Source: Bacteroidota bacterium
Lineage (GTDB): Bacteria; Bacteroidota; Ignavibacteria; Ignavibacteriales; Ignavibacteriaceae
Length of the DNA stretch: 9,397 bases
Assembly: GCA_021793635.1 (NCBI GenBank)
Contig: JAJYSI010000016.1
Location: 1 to 9,397, forward strand
Reading direction: 5' to 3'
The notes below the pieces were generated by a model. That model saw nothing but the letters and a program-made list of their open reading frames with translations. It was not told the DNA's origin and made no database searches. Every line of letters starts with the position of its first letter. The first letter of the stretch is position 1. Shown one piece after another: positions 6,323 to 9,397 of this stretch. The position numbers were made by a program, and so were the translations under genes.

Positions 6323-8350
6323 ATGGAAAAATCTATTTTTTTTACTTTTACTAATTACAAATTAAATATACTATTTGCTAGAGGAGTTATTCGGAATTCC
6401 TTTTATTTGATTCCGTTTTTCCTATTGTTATCAAAATTCACAACTGCTCAGGTGTTAGAGAATTTTGATAATTCCGGAAGCATTGGAATTTTTAAAAACG
6501 AAAATATTGGAACAATTACCGATAGTATTTTTCAAACGCCTGACCCAACCGGAAAAAGTGTCGGTGTTATGGATGTACGTTTTGATTTGAAAGGGATGAA
6601 CGATATAAATTCAATTGGTCTTGCAAACCAGAAGATGAGCTTAAATGGAGCTCAACAGCTTTCTTATTGGATATACATTCCAAGGAATAGCACTATCCCT
6701 GATAGCCTTGTGTTTGTCTTATGGATGCAATCTACTGCAAGTTGGGGTACTGCTGAATTAGACTATTATGCAATAGATATTCCGAAGGATGTGTGGTTTC
6801 CTCTTTCTTTTCCTTTAACAGATTCAAGTATTTCAAATCCTCAAAAAAATGATCTTTCATCTCATCAAATCGGAGACTTTGGAATAAAATGGAATAATAA
6901 TCATTGTACTTCTACTATGTGGAAAGGTGATGTCTATTTTGATAATGTTTCATTAATAGGGTCACAACCAACGCTATTCACAGATTTTAAATTAGAAGTA
7001 AATGGATTTAGCGAACAATGGAATAACGGGTGGAAAGATTCAATTACTCAAATTTCCGGTCCAATCGGAGATAGCACCGGAGTTTTACAATTTAAACTAT
7101 TTGACGGGACTAATAAAACAGGCGGAACAGCATTAGGAATACAGCCTGTCAATGGGTATAACGCAACGAAACAAAGTTTCTTAGTGTTTTGGGTATTTGT
7201 AGATTCTACTTTCCCTGACAGCGCTTATCTTCAAGTATTTGCCCAAGACAATAGTAATTGGTCGTGGCCGCAGCCAGCCGGTATAAGGAGCTACTACGGA
7301 AAAGATATCATTAAAAATGCATGGTATCCGGTTTATTTTGATATGTCTCAAGCAACAATCCTTGATACGGTTTCATTGGGTTCCTATCTCGGTCTATTTA
7401 ACGGGACAAAATATCCTCTTGGTAAATTTGGGCTACAAGTTGATGCCCCCAAAACCTGGAAGGGATCTGTATATGTAGATAAAGTTGAATTTATTAATAG
7501 CACAGTTACACTTCCGCCCGAATGGATTGCGGCAAACTTTGAGAATAATGTTAATGGATTACAAGGGTTTGCAGTCCCAAGTTATGCTGAAGGTACTATT
7601 TCGAGAGTTTTAGATCAAACAACCGGTAATAATAGTTACGTAATGGAAGGAGATATAGATTTTTCTAAAACGCCGAGTAAATTTGCCGCATTTAGGAACG
7701 GCATTTCAATTATGGATGCGACAAGTAAGTATGCATCTAAAGCATCTTTTGATATTTATGTTCCTGCAGTAATGCCTTCCGGCTCAGATATTCAATTTAC
7801 TCTTACCGGCGCGGGAGTTATTAATTCATCCGGTTTGATTCAATCAGACAATTTTTTAAACTCGCAATTAACTGCGGGACAATGGAATACAATTTGGATG
7901 AATTTAAATTCTCTTGTCAACACCGGTTCAGTTGATCCTACCAAGCAAATTAATATCGGCGTTCAAATAGCAGGGCCTAGTAATTCGATTTGGTCGGGCA
8001 AATTATTTTTCGATAATCTCACTTTTTATGGGATTACTCAGCAAAATCAATTAACCGTTGTGAAAAATTCTGATAGTAATTTGCCAAAGGAATTCAAGCT
8101 TTACAATAATTACCCGAATCCGTTTAATCCTTCTACCATGATTAAATATGATTTGCCTAAACAATCAAAAGTGGTAATAAAAGTTTATGATATTTTGGGA
8201 AAGGAAGTTGCTACACTGGTTAATACTAATGAATCTGCGGGAGAGTACACTCTCAATTTTAATGCAAATAATCTCGCGAGCGGAATGTATGTTTATAGAA
8301 TTTCCGCCGGCAGTTATATTGATTCCAAAAAAATGATTTTACTAAAATGA
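6323..8350 (+). CDS. T9SS-sorted surface protein with three tandem CBM-like beta-sandwich domains
   Basis: This 675-residue protein has no recognisable catalytic motif and is probably a surface glycan-binding protein. The signal peptide core is SFYLIPFFLLLSKFTTA (26-42), with cleavage likely before Gln43; about 25 residues precede it, which is long. Three successive domains, about 44-213, 216-393 and 399-571, share a similar layout. Each ends in a related motif: MWKGDVYFDNVSLIG (199-213), TWKGSVYVDKVEFIN (378-392) and IWSGKLFFDNLTFYG (556-570). Such W-x-G-x-[VL]-[YF] endings recall galactose-binding-like or CBM11-like sandwiches. The last 85 residues form a T9SS type A sorting domain: NNYPNPFNPSTMIKYDLP, VYDILGKEVATLV, GEYTLNFNANNLASGMYVYR and a basic C-terminus. 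The protein should be exported, carried across the outer membrane by T9SS and anchored or released with tail removal. The start at 6323 lacks a clear ribosome-binding site. The TonB-dependent receptor begins 56 nt downstream, so they may work as a pair. Sorting domain is certain; glycan binding is inferred. Confidence 0.85.
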   Translation: MEKSIFFTFTNYKLNILFARGVIRNSFYLIPFFLLLSKFTTAQVLENFDNSGSIGIFKNENIGTITDSIFQTPDPTGKSVGVMDVRFDLKGMNDINSIGLANQKMSLNGAQQLSYWIYIPRNSTIPDSLVFVLWMQSTASWGTAELDYYAIDIPKDVWFPLSFPLTDSSISNPQKNDLSSHQIGDFGIKWNNNHCTSTMWKGDVYFDNVSLIGSQPTLFTDFKLEVNGFSEQWNNGWKDSITQISGPIGDSTGVLQFKLFDGTNKTGGTALGIQPVNGYNATKQSFLVFWVFVDSTFPDSAYLQVFAQDNSNWSWPQPAGIRSYYGKDIIKNAWYPVYFDMSQATILDTVSLGSYLGLFNGTKYPLGKFGLQVDAPKTWKGSVYVDKVEFINSTVTLPPEWIAANFENNVNGLQGFAVPSYAEGTISRVLDQTTGNNSYVMEGDIDFSKTPSKFAAFRNGISIMDATSKYASKASFDIYVPAVMPSGSDIQFTLTGAGVINSSGLIQSDNFLNSQLTAGQWNTIWMNLNSLVNTGSVDPTKQINIGVQIAGPSNSIWSGKLFFDNLTFYGITQQNQLTVVKNSDSNLPKEFKLYNNYPNPFNPSTMIKYDLPKQSKVVIKVYDILGKEVATLVNTNESAGEYTLNFNANNLASGMYVYRISAGSYIDSKKMILLK

Positions 8351-8406
8351 TTTAATAGATTTTTGATTTAGCTAACAATAAATAAATAATTCAACGGAGA
8401 AGTTGT

Positions 8407-9397
8407 ATGCAACAAAAGCGATACTATTTAATAACTAAAAAAATATTCCTCCTCATATTTTTTTCCTTTATTTCAGCAGGGCAATTACCGGCTGCAGGTA
8501 CAGGGATGATAAAAGGAAAGGTATACGATAAGCAAACAAAAGAGGAATTAGTTGGCGCAAATCTCATAATCAAAAATACAAGCATCGGAGCGGCAACAGA
8601 TCTATACGGCAATTATGTTATATACAATGTTCCAGTTGGAACTCATCAGTTAGATATTTCTTACATTGGTTATAATACAATTCATGAACAAATTACTATC
8701 GAAGAAGGGAAAACATTAGAAAAGAATTTTTATTTAGAAGCGAAATCGATAACAGGTAAAACCGTTGTTGTTACTGCTCAAGCTCAAGGACAACTCTCTG
8801 CTATTAACCAACAACTTTCTTCTAACACGATCGAAAATGTTGTTTCTAAAGACCGCATAAAAGAACTGCCTGACGTTAATGCAGCGGAGTCAATCGGACG
8901 TTTACCCGGCATCTCATTACAAAGATCAGGCGGAGAAGCAAATAAAGTTGAAATTCGCGGTTTGGATCCTAAATACAGCTTAATCACAGTAAATGGAGTG
9001 ACAATTCCCGGAACAGGTTCTAACGACCGAAGCGTGGACCTTTCGCTTATTTCTTCAAATATGTTAGATGGTATTGTAGTGAAAAAAGTAGTTACTCCAG
9101 ATATGGATGCTGACGTACTTGGAGGTACAGTAGACCTTAGATTGAAAGATGCCCCTGATAGTCTTGTATTTAATGCTTCCGCTCAGGGAGGGTATAATCA
9201 ACTTCAAAAATATTATGGCAATTATAATTTTAATATTAGTGCAAGTAATCGTTTTTTTGATAATCGACTCGGTATTATCGCTAATTTAAATACTGATAAC
9301 TATGACCGTAGCGCAGATAAATTGCAGGGAAACTATGTCGGAGTTGGAAATACTCAAAGCACAACTGAAATTGTATCTTCAGAGTTGATGCTAAGAG
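8407..9397 (+). CDS. TonB-dependent receptor (Xanthomonas/Caulobacter carbohydrate type), 3' partial
   Basis: Translation from the ATG at 8407 (GGAG 7-10 nt upstream) stays open for 330 codons to the window edge. A signal peptide covers about residues 1-30. Residues 34-110 are a carboxypeptidase-regulatory-like domain (IKGKVYDKQTKEELVGANL, DLYGNYVIYNVPVGTHQLDI). A TonB-box-like KTVVVTAQ follows at 118-125. The plug spans about 138-245, with KELPDVNAAESIGRLPGISL, VEIRGLDPKYSLITVNG and TPDMDADVLGGTVDLRL (230-246); the last is characteristic of the TIGR01782 group, which is rich in carbohydrate transporters of Xanthomonas and Caulobacter. The first barrel strands follow before the edge. It would import oligosaccharides across the outer membrane using TonB/ExbBD energy. 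No SusD gene lies on its upstream side; what follows downstream cannot be seen. Linkage to the T9SS surface protein and nearby glycosidases supports a sugar substrate rather than a siderophore. Confidence 0.92.
   Translation, partial: MQQKRYYLITKKIFLLIFFSFISAGQLPAAGTGMIKGKVYDKQTKEELVGANLIIKNTSIGAATDLYGNYVIYNVPVGTHQLDISYIGYNTIHEQITIEEGKTLEKNFYLEAKSITGKTVVVTAQAQGQLSAINQQLSSNTIENVVSKDRIKELPDVNAAESIGRLPGISLQRSGGEANKVEIRGLDPKYSLITVNGVTIPGTGSNDRSVDLSLISSNMLDGIVVKKVVTPDMDADVLGGTVDLRLKDAPDSLVFNASAQGGYNQLQKYYGNYNFNISASNRFFDNRLGIIANLNTDNYDRSADKLQGNYVGVGNTQSTTEIVSSELMLR

Noticed and set aside
8424..8987. Two minus-strand open frames inside the receptor gene (8424-8612 and 8784-8987)
   Set aside because: Both lie fully within the well-supported TonB-dependent receptor frame on the + strand and look like chance antisense frames.
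1..9397. CRISPR array, tRNA, rRNA or insertion sequence
   Set aside because: No regularly spaced repeats, no cloverleaf or rRNA-like stretch and no transposase motif were seen.

Overview
This window looks like part of a polysaccharide-degradation locus from a member of the Bacteroidota/Chlorobi/Ignavibacteriota group, most like Ignavibacteria. The grounds are the A+T-rich DNA, the exported glycoside hydrolases, a TonB-dependent receptor with an N-terminal carboxypeptidase-regulatory-like domain, and a type IX secretion (T9SS) sorting domain carrying the YPNPFNPST signature. The taxonomic placement is inference from these traits. All convincing genes lie on the + strand.

Block 1 (1-5749) is a tight run of four genes. 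It starts with the 3' end of a putative esterase (alpha/beta hydrolase) that stops only 56 residues after its nucleophile serine, so it appears to lack the rest of its catalytic triad. Then come a sialate O-acetylesterase-type SGNH carbohydrate esterase with an inserted GH2-like sugar-binding domain, a raffinose-synthase/Sip1-type GH36 protein, and a GH5 cellulase-superfamily enzyme. The last three are spaced by 23 and 13 nt, each has a signal peptide and a purine-rich ribosome-binding site, and they are probably co-transcribed. Together they would remove acetyl groups, remove alpha-galactosyl residues and cut the backbone of a decorated beta-1,4-glycan, such as acetylated galacto(gluco)mannan or a galactosylated xyloglucan.

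The spacer 5750-6322 (573 bp) holds no long gene. It has a large imperfect palindrome just after the GH5 gene that may act as a terminator, a small 33-codon ORF candidate containing a perfect 10-bp hairpin, and very A+T-rich DNA with a 13-bp dyad ahead of the next gene.

Block 2 (6323-9397) has a 675-residue surface protein made of three tandem, CBM-like beta-sandwich domains plus a T9SS C-terminal sorting domain. After 56 nt follows the first 330 codons of a TonB-dependent receptor of the Xanthomonas/Caulobacter carbohydrate type. No SusD gene is visible. The likely picture is that the T9SS-delivered protein binds glycan at the cell surface, the receptor imports oligosaccharides, and the block 1 enzymes, which carry no T9SS sorting domain, act mainly in the periplasm. 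That division of labour is inference from the sequence.
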